Position numbers and translations under genes: made by a program
In this document: piece by piece, positions 56,152-64,000 of the stretch
Position numbering within the stretch: the stretch's first letter is position 1
Layout: the number at the start of each line of letters is the position of its first letter
Assembly: GCA_038396585.1 (NCBI GenBank)
Contig: CP121691.1
Span: 124,001-188,000, forward strand
Reading direction: 5' to 3'
Source: Vallitaleaceae bacterium 9-2
Lineage (GTDB): Bacteria; Bacillota; Clostridia; Lachnospirales; Vallitaleaceae
Length of the DNA stretch: 64,000 nt
The notes under the pieces: model-generated
What the model was told of the DNA's origin: nothing
Database searches by the model: none
Seen by the model: the letters and a program-made list of their open reading frames with translations, nothing else

Positions 56152-56613
56152 ATGAAAACGCATACGCGCCCCAAATGGGATGATTACTTTATGGACATCG
56201 TAGATATTGTAAAAAACAGATCAACATGTTTACGACGTCATGTAGGCTCTGTTATTGTAAAAGACACACGAATTCTTGCGACAGGATATAATGGTGCGCC
56301 ATCGGGATGCAAGCATTGTGTGGATACAGGTTGCTTACGTGAAGCAATGAAAATTCCTTCAGGGGAGCGCCATGAGTTATGTAGAGCATCCCACGCAGAG
56401 CAAAATGCGATTGTACAGGCAGCAAAACACGGAGTGTCGATAGAAGGTGGTACAATTTATGTAACCGCACAACCTTGCGTGATTTGCTCCAAATTAATTA
56501 TTAATGCGGGAATTAAGCGTGTTGTATATAGCGGGGATTACCCTGATGAACTATCTAGACAACTATTGACAGAAGCCAATGTTGAGCTAGTTCAATATAA
56601 CCGTTTAAATTAA
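56152..56613 (+). CDS. comEB: dCMP deaminase (ComEB-type)
   Basis: A 153-residue cytidine/deoxycytidylate deaminase. Zinc ligands are in [11 protein letters not shown] (His-Ala-Glu) and PCVICSKLI (PCxxC). The N-terminal [24 protein letters not shown] and [12 protein letters not shown] are typical of dCMP deaminases. It turns dCMP into dUMP for dTTP synthesis. AGGAGAGA lies before the ATG, 9 nt after upp, so pyrimidine salvage genes are adjacent. Confidence 0.95.
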   Translation: MKTHTRPKWDDYFMDIVDIVKNRSTCLRRHVGSVIVKDTRILATGYNGAPSGCKHCVDTGCLREAMKIPSGERHELCRASHAEQNAIVQAAKHGVSIEGGTIYVTAQPCVICSKLIINAGIKRVVYSGDYPDELSRQLLTEANVELVQYNRLN

Positions 56614-56626
56614 GAGAGGAATCTTT

Positions 56627-57706
56627 ATGAACATCATAAATAGCCTTGAAGAATATATATATTATATTTTGGCCTTTGTATTAGCATTTTTTATTGCAAG
56701 TATTGCTACACCTATAAGTCGCAAGATTGCTTTTAAAATCGGTGCCGTAGACCACCCAAAAGAGAGAGGTATGCATAATAAAGTGATGCCCTTAGCTGGA
56801 GGATTGGCCATTTATGCCGGATTTACTATAACACTATTGATTATGGTACCCACTATCGTTAACCAACGCGTGGAGCAACTGACAGGACTAATTATTGGGG
56901 CAACCTTGATTACAACGGTTGGGCTAGTTGATGATATTTATGGACTATCGCCTAAAATTCGTATCATATTTCAAGTCTTAAGTGCACTGATTGTCATACA
57001 CACAGGGACATCGATTCAATCGATTTCTATGCCGTTTATACCAGGTGGACAAATAGACTTTGGATTTATGAGTAATTTTATAACAATATTTTGGATTGTT
57101 GGTATCACCAATGCGGTGAATTTTATTGATGGACTCGATGGTTTGGCGACAGGCATTGCATCGATTGCATCGCTGATGTTAATGGTTATTGCGATTTTGT
57201 TTGGAGACCCTATGGTAGCAGGGTTGTCCATTATGCTGACAGCGACATTAGCAGGAGCTTGTATGGGATTTTTGCCCCATAACTTTAACCCGGCAAAAAT
57301 ATTTATGGGAGATACAGGTTCAACATTTTTAGGATTTACACTTGCAGTTATCTCAATACAAACGATGTTAAAAACATATACGGCATTGACACTGATTGTT
57401 GCTGTTCTTGTATTAGGCTTGCCTATCTTTGATACAACATTTGCAGTGCTACGTCGACTAATTAATAAAAAGCCGATTTCGCAAGGCGACAGAGGACATC
57501 TGCATCATCGACTGATTGACAAAGGACTTAGTCAAAAAAGAGCTGTGGTTACACTCTATGCTGTTAGTGGAGCTTTTGGAATTGCAGGGATTTTAGTGGT
57601 TATGAGTGACTTTAAACTTGCGCTTTTGATTGTCGGTTTTATCCTATCGATATGGTTACTTGACATGGGAAGAACGCATTTTAAAAAAGATAAATTTAGT
57701 GAATAA
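56627..57706 (+). CDS. tagO: Undecaprenyl-phosphate GlcNAc-1-phosphate transferase (TagO/WecA family)
   Basis: A 359-residue polytopic protein of the MraY/WecA family with about ten membrane helices. Signature regions: DHPKERGMHNKVMPLAGGLAI split over about 44-65, LVDDIYGLSPKIR (DD motif), NAVNFIDGLDGLATG, and GDRGHLHHRLIDKG near the C-terminus. It links GlcNAc-1-phosphate to undecaprenyl phosphate, starting wall teichoic acid or other envelope glycans. The next gene makes ManNAc precursors, consistent with that path. Confidence 0.93.
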   Translation: MNIINSLEEYIYYILAFVLAFFIASIATPISRKIAFKIGAVDHPKERGMHNKVMPLAGGLAIYAGFTITLLIMVPTIVNQRVEQLTGLIIGATLITTVGLVDDIYGLSPKIRIIFQVLSALIVIHTGTSIQSISMPFIPGGQIDFGFMSNFITIFWIVGITNAVNFIDGLDGLATGIASIASLMLMVIAILFGDPMVAGLSIMLTATLAGACMGFLPHNFNPAKIFMGDTGSTFLGFTLAVISIQTMLKTYTALTLIVAVLVLGLPIFDTTFAVLRRLINKKPISQGDRGHLHHRLIDKGLSQKRAVVTLYAVSGAFGIAGILVVMSDFKLALLIVGFILSIWLLDMGRTHFKKDKFSE

Positions 57707-57708
57707 TT

Positions 57709-57740
57709 ACAAAAGACTCAAGTAATTGGGTCTTTTGTTA
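57709..57740 (+). terminator. Hairpin between tagO and wecB
   Basis: ACAAAAGAC (57709-57717) pairs with GTCTTTTGT (57730-57738), followed by TA. Weak T tract inside the stem; may be partial termination or attenuation before wecB. Confidence 0.55.
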
Positions 57741-57763
57741 TAGAATGAGAGAAGGGATTAGCG

Positions 57764-58870
57764 ATGAAGATATTAAGTATATTTGGAACACGTCCTGAAG
57801 CCATCAAGATGGGACCTGTTGTAAAAGCAATTGAAGAAACAGAAGGATTAACCAGTTTAGTTTGTGTTACAGCGCAACATCGTGAAATGTTAGATCAAGT
57901 TCTTGAGGTTTTTGAGATCACACCGGATTATGATTTGAATATAATGCAGGCTGGTCAGACGTTAACAGAAATTACAACGCGAGCTATTCAAGGGCTTGAA
58001 GAAGTGCTTATAAAAGCACGTCCGGATATGGTGTTGGTTCATGGTGATACCACAACAACATTTGCAGGTGCATTGGCAGCGTTCTATCAAAAAATCCCTG
58101 TCGGACATGTCGAAGCAGGTCTTCGAACATTTGATAAATATCAACCATTTCCAGAGGAGATGAATCGATTATTGACAGGTCGACTTGCTGAAGTGCATTT
58201 TGCACCAACACAAACGGCAAGACAACATTTACTGGATGAAGGGATTGCAGATACATCCATTTTGGTTACAGGCAATACTGTTATCGATGCATTAAAGTCA
58301 ACCGTTTCAGATGCTTATAGCTTCTCTTTAGAAACCCTAAATAGTATTGACTATGAAAAGTATAAAGTCATTACAATGACAGCGCATCGACGAGAAAATT
58401 TAGGCAAGCCATTAGAAGACATCTGTGAAGCCATCTTAGCGACCGTCCAAGCCAATGAAGACGTGGTGGTGGTCTATTCGGTACATTTAAATCCAAAGGT
58501 GCAAGAGGTTGCGCAACGTATCTTGGGTAATCATGAGCGTATACACCTTGTAGCGCCGCTTGAACTCAAAGATATGCATAATTTGCTTAACCGTTCTTAT
58601 CTTGTTCTGACAGATTCAGGTGGACTTCAAGAAGAGGTTCCTTCAATGGGAAAACCTGTCCTTGTCCTTCGAAATGTAACTGAACGACCAGAGGGGGTTG
58701 AAGCGGGAACGCTTAAGCTTGTAGGGACAAATAAAGAGAAAATCATTCAAACGACTCAGCAGCTGTTGTCAGACAAGTCGGAATATGATAAAATGGCAAC
58801 TGCGGTCAATCCTTATGGAGATGGGAACGCATCAGCGCGAATTGCTGAATATATCTTCAATAAGGCATAG
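57764..58870 (+). CDS. wecB: UDP-GlcNAc 2-epimerase (non-hydrolysing)
   Basis: A 368-residue epimerase (WecB/MnaA) that interconverts UDP-GlcNAc and UDP-ManNAc. IFGTRPEAIKMGPVVKAI, VHGDTTTTFAGALAAFYQ, VGHVEAGLRTFDKYQPFPEE and LTDSGGLQEEVPSMGKPVLV are hallmark segments. UDP-ManNAc feeds wall teichoic acid or related glycan synthesis, matching the neighbour tagO. In Bacillus mnaA sits next to atpI just as here. Confidence 0.97.
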   Translation: MKILSIFGTRPEAIKMGPVVKAIEETEGLTSLVCVTAQHREMLDQVLEVFEITPDYDLNIMQAGQTLTEITTRAIQGLEEVLIKARPDMVLVHGDTTTTFAGALAAFYQKIPVGHVEAGLRTFDKYQPFPEEMNRLLTGRLAEVHFAPTQTARQHLLDEGIADTSILVTGNTVIDALKSTVSDAYSFSLETLNSIDYEKYKVITMTAHRRENLGKPLEDICEAILATVQANEDVVVVYSVHLNPKVQEVAQRILGNHERIHLVAPLELKDMHNLLNRSYLVLTDSGGLQEEVPSMGKPVLVLRNVTERPEGVEAGTLKLVGTNKEKIIQTTQQLLSDKSEYDKMATAVNPYGDGNASARIAEYIFNKA

Positions 58871-58896
58871 ACATTCGTTTTATTTATCGGTATAAT
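58868..58896 (+). promoter_or_regulatory. atp operon promoter
   Basis: TAGACA (58868-58873, overlapping the wecB stop), 17-nt spacer and TATAAT (58891-58896), 27 nt before the first atp gene. Confidence 0.7.
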
Positions 58897-58922
58897 GTGT
58901 CTAGGAAGATAAGAGGTCGATT

Positions 58923-59159
58923 ATGAAAACAGATTTTAAAACATTAAAGTACTTATCTTTGATTTCACAAGTGGGATTAATCATGGCAATTCCCATTTTT
59001 GGAAGTGTCTTTTTAGGGCATTGGATTGATACGAAGGTAGGAACTAATGGCATCTTTTTGATTATTTTCATTCTTATGGGCATTTATATCGCCTTTCGAA
59101 ATCTATTTGTCATTATACTTAAAAAATCAGACTTTGGAAAGAAGGATAAGCATCGATGA
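58923..59159 (+). CDS. AtpZ/AtpI-family protein
   Basis: A 78-residue membrane protein with two helices (LISQVGLIMAIPIFGSVFLG and GIFLIIFILMGIYIAFRNLF); the family signature is the GHWIDTKVGTNG linker. AtpZ/AtpI-type proteins help assemble the c-ring or import Mg2+/Ca2+ and precede atpB. It overlaps the next gene by 4 nt (ATGA). It heads the operon from its own promoter. Confidence 0.85.
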   Translation: MKTDFKTLKYLSLISQVGLIMAIPIFGSVFLGHWIDTKVGTNGIFLIIFILMGIYIAFRNLFVIILKKSDFGKKDKHR

Positions 59160-59596
59160 ATGAACGTAAGTCAATGGTATATGAGTTGACGCGAAATGTG
59201 TTAATCATAATTGCAATAGCACTTTTTATCGGATTATTGATAGTTGAAAATCGTATAAGCTATGCATTGGGGCTAGGGCTTGGAGCGGTTGTATCCATTT
59301 TGAAGATTCACCTGATGGAACATAGCTTTCGAAAAGCCATGTACAAAGCACCACATGCAGCGACAAATTATGTTCGAGCGCATTATTTTTTGCGCTATTT
59401 TATAACTTTTTTAGTATTATTTATTGGTGTATATACATCATCCATTCACTTTATCGGCCTTGTTATAGGAGTGTTGGCACTAAAACCAGCGGCTTACATA
59501 CAAGGATTATTCGAACCGGAAGTTCCCAAAGATGGAAGTGTAGAATTTCTTGAGTGGGAAGACGAAGATGAAGATGAAAAGTCCGACTTCTGGTGA
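59156..59596 (+). CDS. atpI: ATP synthase subunit I
   Basis: A 146-residue protein with four membrane helices and an acidic C-terminal tail (WEDEDEDEK). The N-terminal ELTRNVLIIIAIALFIGLLI and HYFLRYFITFLVLF fit the ATP synthase I family that assists c-ring assembly. The ATG lies inside the end of the preceding gene. The 78-nt gap to atpB holds only the ribosome site of atpB. Confidence 0.8.
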   Translation: MNERKSMVYELTRNVLIIIAIALFIGLLIVENRISYALGLGLGAVVSILKIHLMEHSFRKAMYKAPHAATNYVRAHYFLRYFITFLVLFIGVYTSSIHFIGLVIGVLALKPAAYIQGLFEPEVPKDGSVEFLEWEDEDEDEKSDFW

Positions 59597-59674
59597 CACA
59601 TGGAGAGTGTATTCATATATATTTTTTAGCAACATATAAATACAAGGTATGCATAAAAAGGAGTTGATTTTCAA

Positions 59675-60403
59675 ATGGATATTGGAATTCATGTAGCCAA
59701 AGTGTTTAAAATTGGCGGCGTTGAGATTTGGATTACAGAAACAATGATCAATACATGGATTATTTGTGGCGTTTTAATTCTCATTGCGTTACTCATTAAT
59801 CGATCCATTAAGAATCCTAAAAAAATACCTAGTGGTGTTCAAAATGTGGTGGAATTTATTGTCCATGCAGGCGATAATTTCATCGAATCAGTTATGGGAA
59901 AACATGCCAAACAATTTTCATCATTTTATATCGGTATGTTTTTGTTTATTCTCGTCGCAAATCTTTCAGGATTACTCCCGGGACCCGGAATGTATTTTTA
60001 CGGAGATCCCAACGGACCGTGGATTGATTTTATGCGACCACCAACAGCTGATATTGCAACAACTTTTGCATTGGCCTTCATTACGTTTTTTATGACGCAA
60101 GGGCTAGGGATGATGTCAAAAGGACTAGGTAGATGGGCAAAGGATTTAACGGAGCCAATGTGGCCCTTAACACCTCTAAATGTCATTGGAGAGATTGCAA
60201 ACCCAATATCTTTAAGCTTTCGTTTGTTTGGGAATATTCTTGGCGGAACGATTATCATGGGATTATATTATAACTTGCCATGGTTTTTAATGTTAGGGAT
60301 ACCTTCAGCATTGCATGGATATTTTGATGTGTTCGCAGGTGTATTACAAGCGTTCATCTTTGTAATGTTAAGTATGACATTTGTATCGAGTGCAATGGAT
60401 TAA
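59675..60403 (+). CDS. atpB: F-ATP synthase subunit a
   Basis: A 242-residue subunit a, about six membrane helices. The essential Arg of the ion path is Arg183 in LSFRLFGNILGG, and PLNVIGEIANPIS precedes it. It forms the stator half of the ion channel facing the c-ring. AAAAGGAG precedes the ATG. Followed by two c-subunit genes, as in sodium-dependent acetogen ATP synthases. Confidence 0.95.
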   Translation: MDIGIHVAKVFKIGGVEIWITETMINTWIICGVLILIALLINRSIKNPKKIPSGVQNVVEFIVHAGDNFIESVMGKHAKQFSSFYIGMFLFILVANLSGLLPGPGMYFYGDPNGPWIDFMRPPTADIATTFALAFITFFMTQGLGMMSKGLGRWAKDLTEPMWPLTPLNVIGEIANPISLSFRLFGNILGGTIIMGLYYNLPWFLMLGIPSALHGYFDVFAGVLQAFIFVMLSMTFVSSAMD

Positions 60404-60414
60404 GCTAAAAGTGA

Positions 60415-60996
<582 letters not shown>

Positions 60997-61021
60997 ACGT
61001 AGAATTATTTTAGAATTTTAA

Positions 61022-61303
<282 letters not shown>

Positions 61304-61347
61304 GTTGTCGGCACTTTGACATCTTAAAGTGAAAGGAGGCAAACAGT

Positions 61348-61941
61348 TTGAACAATATACTTCAGTCGCTGACGTCACTAGGTGACTTGACTTTTTTAAT
61401 GGAAGCAACGACGGATTTAAGTGATAAAACGAGAGTGTTGGGATTTGACCTACAGACTATTATGCAAATAGGTTTCCAAGCCATTGCAATTTTACTATTG
61501 TTTTATTTTCTTGGAAGACTCGTCTTTAATCCGGTTCGTGAGATTTTACAAAAACGTCAGGAAGACATTGAAGCATCGTTTGATAAAATTGAACGAGAAA
61601 CCAAAGAAGTCAATGCGTTAAAAGAAGACTATGAAAATCGAATTAAAAATATAAAAGCTGAAGCAGATAAAATTTTATCTCATGCACATACAAAAGCAAT
61701 TGCACGCGAGGATGAAATTGTCAAAGAAGCACATGAAGAAGCCGGTCGTATTATGCAAAGGGCGCATGTAGAGATTGAGCGAGAGCATGAGCAAATGAAA
61801 GATGATATTCGAAAAGAAATCATTGAAGTAGCAACGCTTATGGCAAGTAAATTTATCGAGGCAACATTGGATGAAGAGCAACAGCGTGTGTTAATCAATG
61901 AAGCATTAAGTGAAATGGGTGATGATACATGGAAGAACTAG
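61348..61941 (+). CDS. atpF: F-ATP synthase subunit b
   Basis: A 197-residue subunit b: a membrane helix at about 38-58 (MQIGFQAIAILLLFYFLG), then FNPVREILQKRQEDIEASF and a long charged coiled coil to about residue 170. It is the peripheral stalk linking subunit a to F1. The start is TTG at 61348, placed 8 nt after AAAGGAGG; no better ATG lies near. A small hairpin (CACTTT 61312-61317 with AAAGTG 61326-61331) sits just before the ribosome site and might tune b synthesis. It overlaps atpH by 13 nt. Confidence 0.92.
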   Translation: MNNILQSLTSLGDLTFLMEATTDLSDKTRVLGFDLQTIMQIGFQAIAILLLFYFLGRLVFNPVREILQKRQEDIEASFDKIERETKEVNALKEDYENRIKNIKAEADKILSHAHTKAIAREDEIVKEAHEEAGRIMQRAHVEIEREHEQMKDDIRKEIIEVATLMASKFIEATLDEEQQRVLINEALSEMGDDTWKN

Positions 61942-62465
61942 TTGTAAAACGCTATGGACAAGCCCTATTTGAAATTGTCAAGGAATCAACAGATTTTGAA
62001 GCATATGAAGAAGAAATTCGACAAATGCATATGATTTTCCAAGAGGATTCAGAGTTCATTGATGTATTGTGTCATCCAAAGATATCAAGTGAAGAAAAGA
62101 TGCATATTATTGAGACCACCTTTGGTGGAAAAGTGCATCAAGAATTTGTCGGATTTTTAATTTTAACCATTAATAAATCAAGACAAAAAAATATTCTTGA
62201 TATTTTACATTATACCATCGATAAAATCGATGAATATAATGGATATGTGAAGGCATATGTGACGAGTGCAATTGAGTTGACAGAACAAAATAAACTTGAC
62301 ATCACGAAAAAACTCGAAGCGCAGACACAAAAGAAAATCAATTTGATAACACAGTTAGATCATACAATTATCGGTGGAATACAGATTCGTATCAAGGATC
62401 GAATTGTGGACAACAGCATTAAGACATCACTGCATCGTATGTCCCAAACCGTGTATGAAGCATAA
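61929..62465 (+). CDS. atpH: F-ATP synthase subunit delta
   Basis: A 178-residue delta subunit: VVKRYGQALFEIVKE at the N-terminus, FVGFLILTINKSRQKNI in the middle, and the C-terminal IGGIQIRIKDRIVDNSIKTSL signature. It connects the b stalk to the top of alpha3beta3. The start lies within the end of atpF. Length is normal. Confidence 0.95.
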   Translation: MEELVVKRYGQALFEIVKESTDFEAYEEEIRQMHMIFQEDSEFIDVLCHPKISSEEKMHIIETTFGGKVHQEFVGFLILTINKSRQKNILDILHYTIDKIDEYNGYVKAYVTSAIELTEQNKLDITKKLEAQTQKKINLITQLDHTIIGGIQIRIKDRIVDNSIKTSLHRMSQTVYEA

Positions 62466-62504
62466 AGGAACAAATATATTTAAGAAAGGCGGTAGATTCT
62501 CGGT

Positions 62505-64000
62505 ATGAATTTAAAACCAGAAGAGATCAGTTCTGTTATTAAAGAACAGATTAAACGATATAAAACTGAGCTTGAAGTAGCCGATGTAGGTACTGTAATT
62601 CAAGTAGCCGATGGAATCGCCCGTATCCATGGATTAGAAAAAGCAATGGCAGGTGAGTTGCTCGAATTTCCAGGAGACGTATTTGGTATGGTACTTAACC
62701 TTGAAGAAGATAATGTGGGTGCCGTACTTATGGGTGATGACAAAAATATCAGCGAAGGCGATATAGTAAAAGCAACAGGTAGAGTAGTTGAAGTACCCGT
62801 TGGTGACGGACTAAAAGGTCGAGTTGTTAATGCACTTGGACAACCGATTGATGGAAAAGGTCCAATTAAATCGAACAAGTTTCGTCCTACAGAAAAAGTT
62901 GCACATGGAGTTATTTCTAGAAAATCAGTAACAACACCATTGCAGACAGGAATTAAGTCAATCGACTCGATGATTCCAATTGGTCGTGGACAACGTGAGT
63001 TGATTATCGGAGATAAGCAAACAGGAAAAACAGCGATTGCCATCGATACGATTATCAACCAAAAGAAAGAAAATGTTCTTTGTATATATGTAGCTATAGG
63101 ACAAAAGGCTTCCACAGTAGCAGGGATTGTTAAAACCCTTGAAGCCAACGGCGCTATGGATTACACTACAATAGTAGCTGCAACAGCAGCAGAACTCGCA
63201 CCACTTCAATATCTTGCACCTTATTCAGGATGTGCGATTGGTGAAGAATGGATGGAAGAAGGAAAAGACGTCTTAATCATCTATGACGATTTATCAAAAC
63301 ATGCTGTCGCTTATCGTGCGATGTCACTACTTCTTCGTAGACCACCAGGACGTGAAGCATACCCTGGAGACGTATTCTACTTACATTCACGTTTGTTAGA
63401 ACGTGCAGCGCGTCTTAACGAAAGTCTGGGCGGAGGTTCTCTAACAGCACTTCCGATTGTTGAAACACAAGCCGGAGATATCTCAGCATATGTTCCAACC
63501 AATGTTATCTCAATTACTGATGGACAGATTTTCTTAGAGACTGAATTATTTAATGCTGGATTTAGACCTGCGATTAATGCAGGGTTGTCTGTATCCCGTG
63601 TAGGTGGTGCAGCACAAATTAAAGCCATGAAAAAAATCGCAGGACCAATTCGTGTTGAGCTTGCGCAATATCGTGAATTGGCAGCATTTGCTCAATTTGG
63701 ATCTGACTTAGATAAAGACACACGTGACCGATTAGTACAAGGGGAACGTATTATGGAAGTGCTTAAGCAAACACAATATGCGCCTATGTCTGTTTCGGAA
63801 CAAGTGTTAATCTTATATGCGGTTACTCGTAAATATCTGATGGAATTTGATGTTAGTCAAATCAAAGCATATGAACAACAATTTCTTGAGTATGTGGATA
63901 GTCACTATCCTGAAGTTAAGAAGGATGTTCTTGGAAAAGACGGATTAACAGATGAATTGGATAAAAAATTAACGTCAATTTGTGATGAATTTCAAGAGGA
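62505..64000 (+). CDS. atpA: F-ATP synthase subunit alpha (3' end outside window)
   Basis: The first 498 codons of atpA; the frame is still open at the window end, with only a few residues expected to be missing. It starts [19 protein letters not shown], with Walker A GDKQTGKT at 169-176, [11 protein letters not shown] and the alpha signature near [13 protein letters not shown] (S-x-S-R-V-G). Alpha holds the non-catalytic nucleotide sites and forms the catalytic hexamer with beta. AAAGGCGG is a weak ribosome site 11 nt before the ATG. The gene is not listed as a complete frame because it has no stop here. Confidence 0.97.
   Translation, partial: MNLKPEEISSVIKEQIKRYKTELEVADVGTVIQVADGIARIHGLEKAMAGELLEFPGDVFGMVLNLEEDNVGAVLMGDDKNISEGDIVKATGRVVEVPVGDGLKGRVVNALGQPIDGKGPIKSNKFRPTEKVAHGVISRKSVTTPLQTGIKSIDSMIPIGRGQRELIIGDKQTGKTAIAIDTIINQKKENVLCIYVAIGQKASTVAGIVKTLEANGAMDYTTIVAATAAELAPLQYLAPYSGCAIGEEWMEEGKDVLIIYDDLSKHAVAYRAMSLLLRRPPGREAYPGDVFYLHSRLLERAARLNESLGGGSLTALPIVETQAGDISAYVPTNVISITDGQIFLETELFNAGFRPAINAGLSVSRVGGAAQIKAMKKIAGPIRVELAQYRELAAFAQFGSDLDKDTRDRLVQGERIMEVLKQTQYAPMSVSEQVLILYAVTRKYLMEFDVSQIKAYEQQFLEYVDSHYPEVKKDVLGKDGLTDELDKKLTSICDEFQE

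Overview
The window looks like chromosomal DNA from an anaerobic, low-GC, monoderm Firmicute of class Clostridia. The 16S rRNA reads as a Lachnospirales-like sequence, but no database comparison was possible. Supporting signs are strong AGGAGG-type ribosome binding sites, sigma-A promoters, a CIRCE element, a SigI/RsgI pair, an [FeFe]-hydrogenase maturase (HydE), and a Na+-type F-ATP synthase with a duplicated c subunit like that of Acetobacterium woodii. No insertion sequence, prophage or CRISPR array was seen.

Layout. 1-9.07 kb: an alpha-glucoside utilisation operon with the end of a LacI-type regulator, a GH13 oligo-1,6-glucosidase, a lipoprotein binding protein, two permeases, an unassigned (alpha/alpha)6-type protein and a GH31 alpha-glucosidase. 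No transporter ATPase lies in the operon, so a shared MsmK-type ATPase elsewhere is likely. 9.1-10.4 kb: MarR regulator plus a DUF6544 protein. 10.5-13.7 kb: a secreted copper-amine-oxidase-N-domain protein with sigI and rsgI; RsgI ends in twelve 24-bp repeats. 13.7-15.5 kb: msrB, a GNAT enzyme and a YgjP-like metalloprotease. 15.5-19.7 kb (minus strand): an eight-gene Mrp/Mbh-type cation antiporter module. 19.9-23.6 kb: an OmpR-type two-component system, niaR and hydE. 23.6-28.9 kb: pepF, glgA, a DUF5711 protein and a CvpA protein.

28.9-35.0 kb: a ribosomal RNA operon with tandem promoters and the order 16S-5S-tRNA(Ile)-tRNA(Ala)-23S-tRNA(Asn)-tRNA(Glu)-5S-tRNA(Cys)-tRNA(fMet). It has two 5S genes, one of them between 16S and 23S. 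35.0-40.4 kb: a conserved translation/replication cluster (DUF951, rpsF, ssb, rpsR, gdpP, rplI, dnaB). 40.5-45.6 kb: a small Tad/Flp pilus locus. 45.6-50.4 kb: an ABC ATPase without a permease, then two 7TM sensor kinases flanking a NarL-type regulator; the first kinase has no ATP-binding domain. 50.4-53.5 kb: CIRCE-controlled hsp20, an unassigned gene and a GH18 protein.

53.5-64 kb: a block ordered as in Bacillus (sua5, ywlE, rpiB, upp, comEB, tagO/wecA, wecB) running into the atp operon (atpZ, atpI, atpB, two atpE genes, atpF, atpH, atpA cut by the window end). The Mrp-like module and the Na+-signature ATP synthase together suggest an energy economy in which sodium gradients matter. The items most worth following up are the hybrid c-ring, the two-5S rRNA operon, the kinase lacking its catalytic domain, and the Mbh-like Mrp module with an extended DUF4040 subunit.
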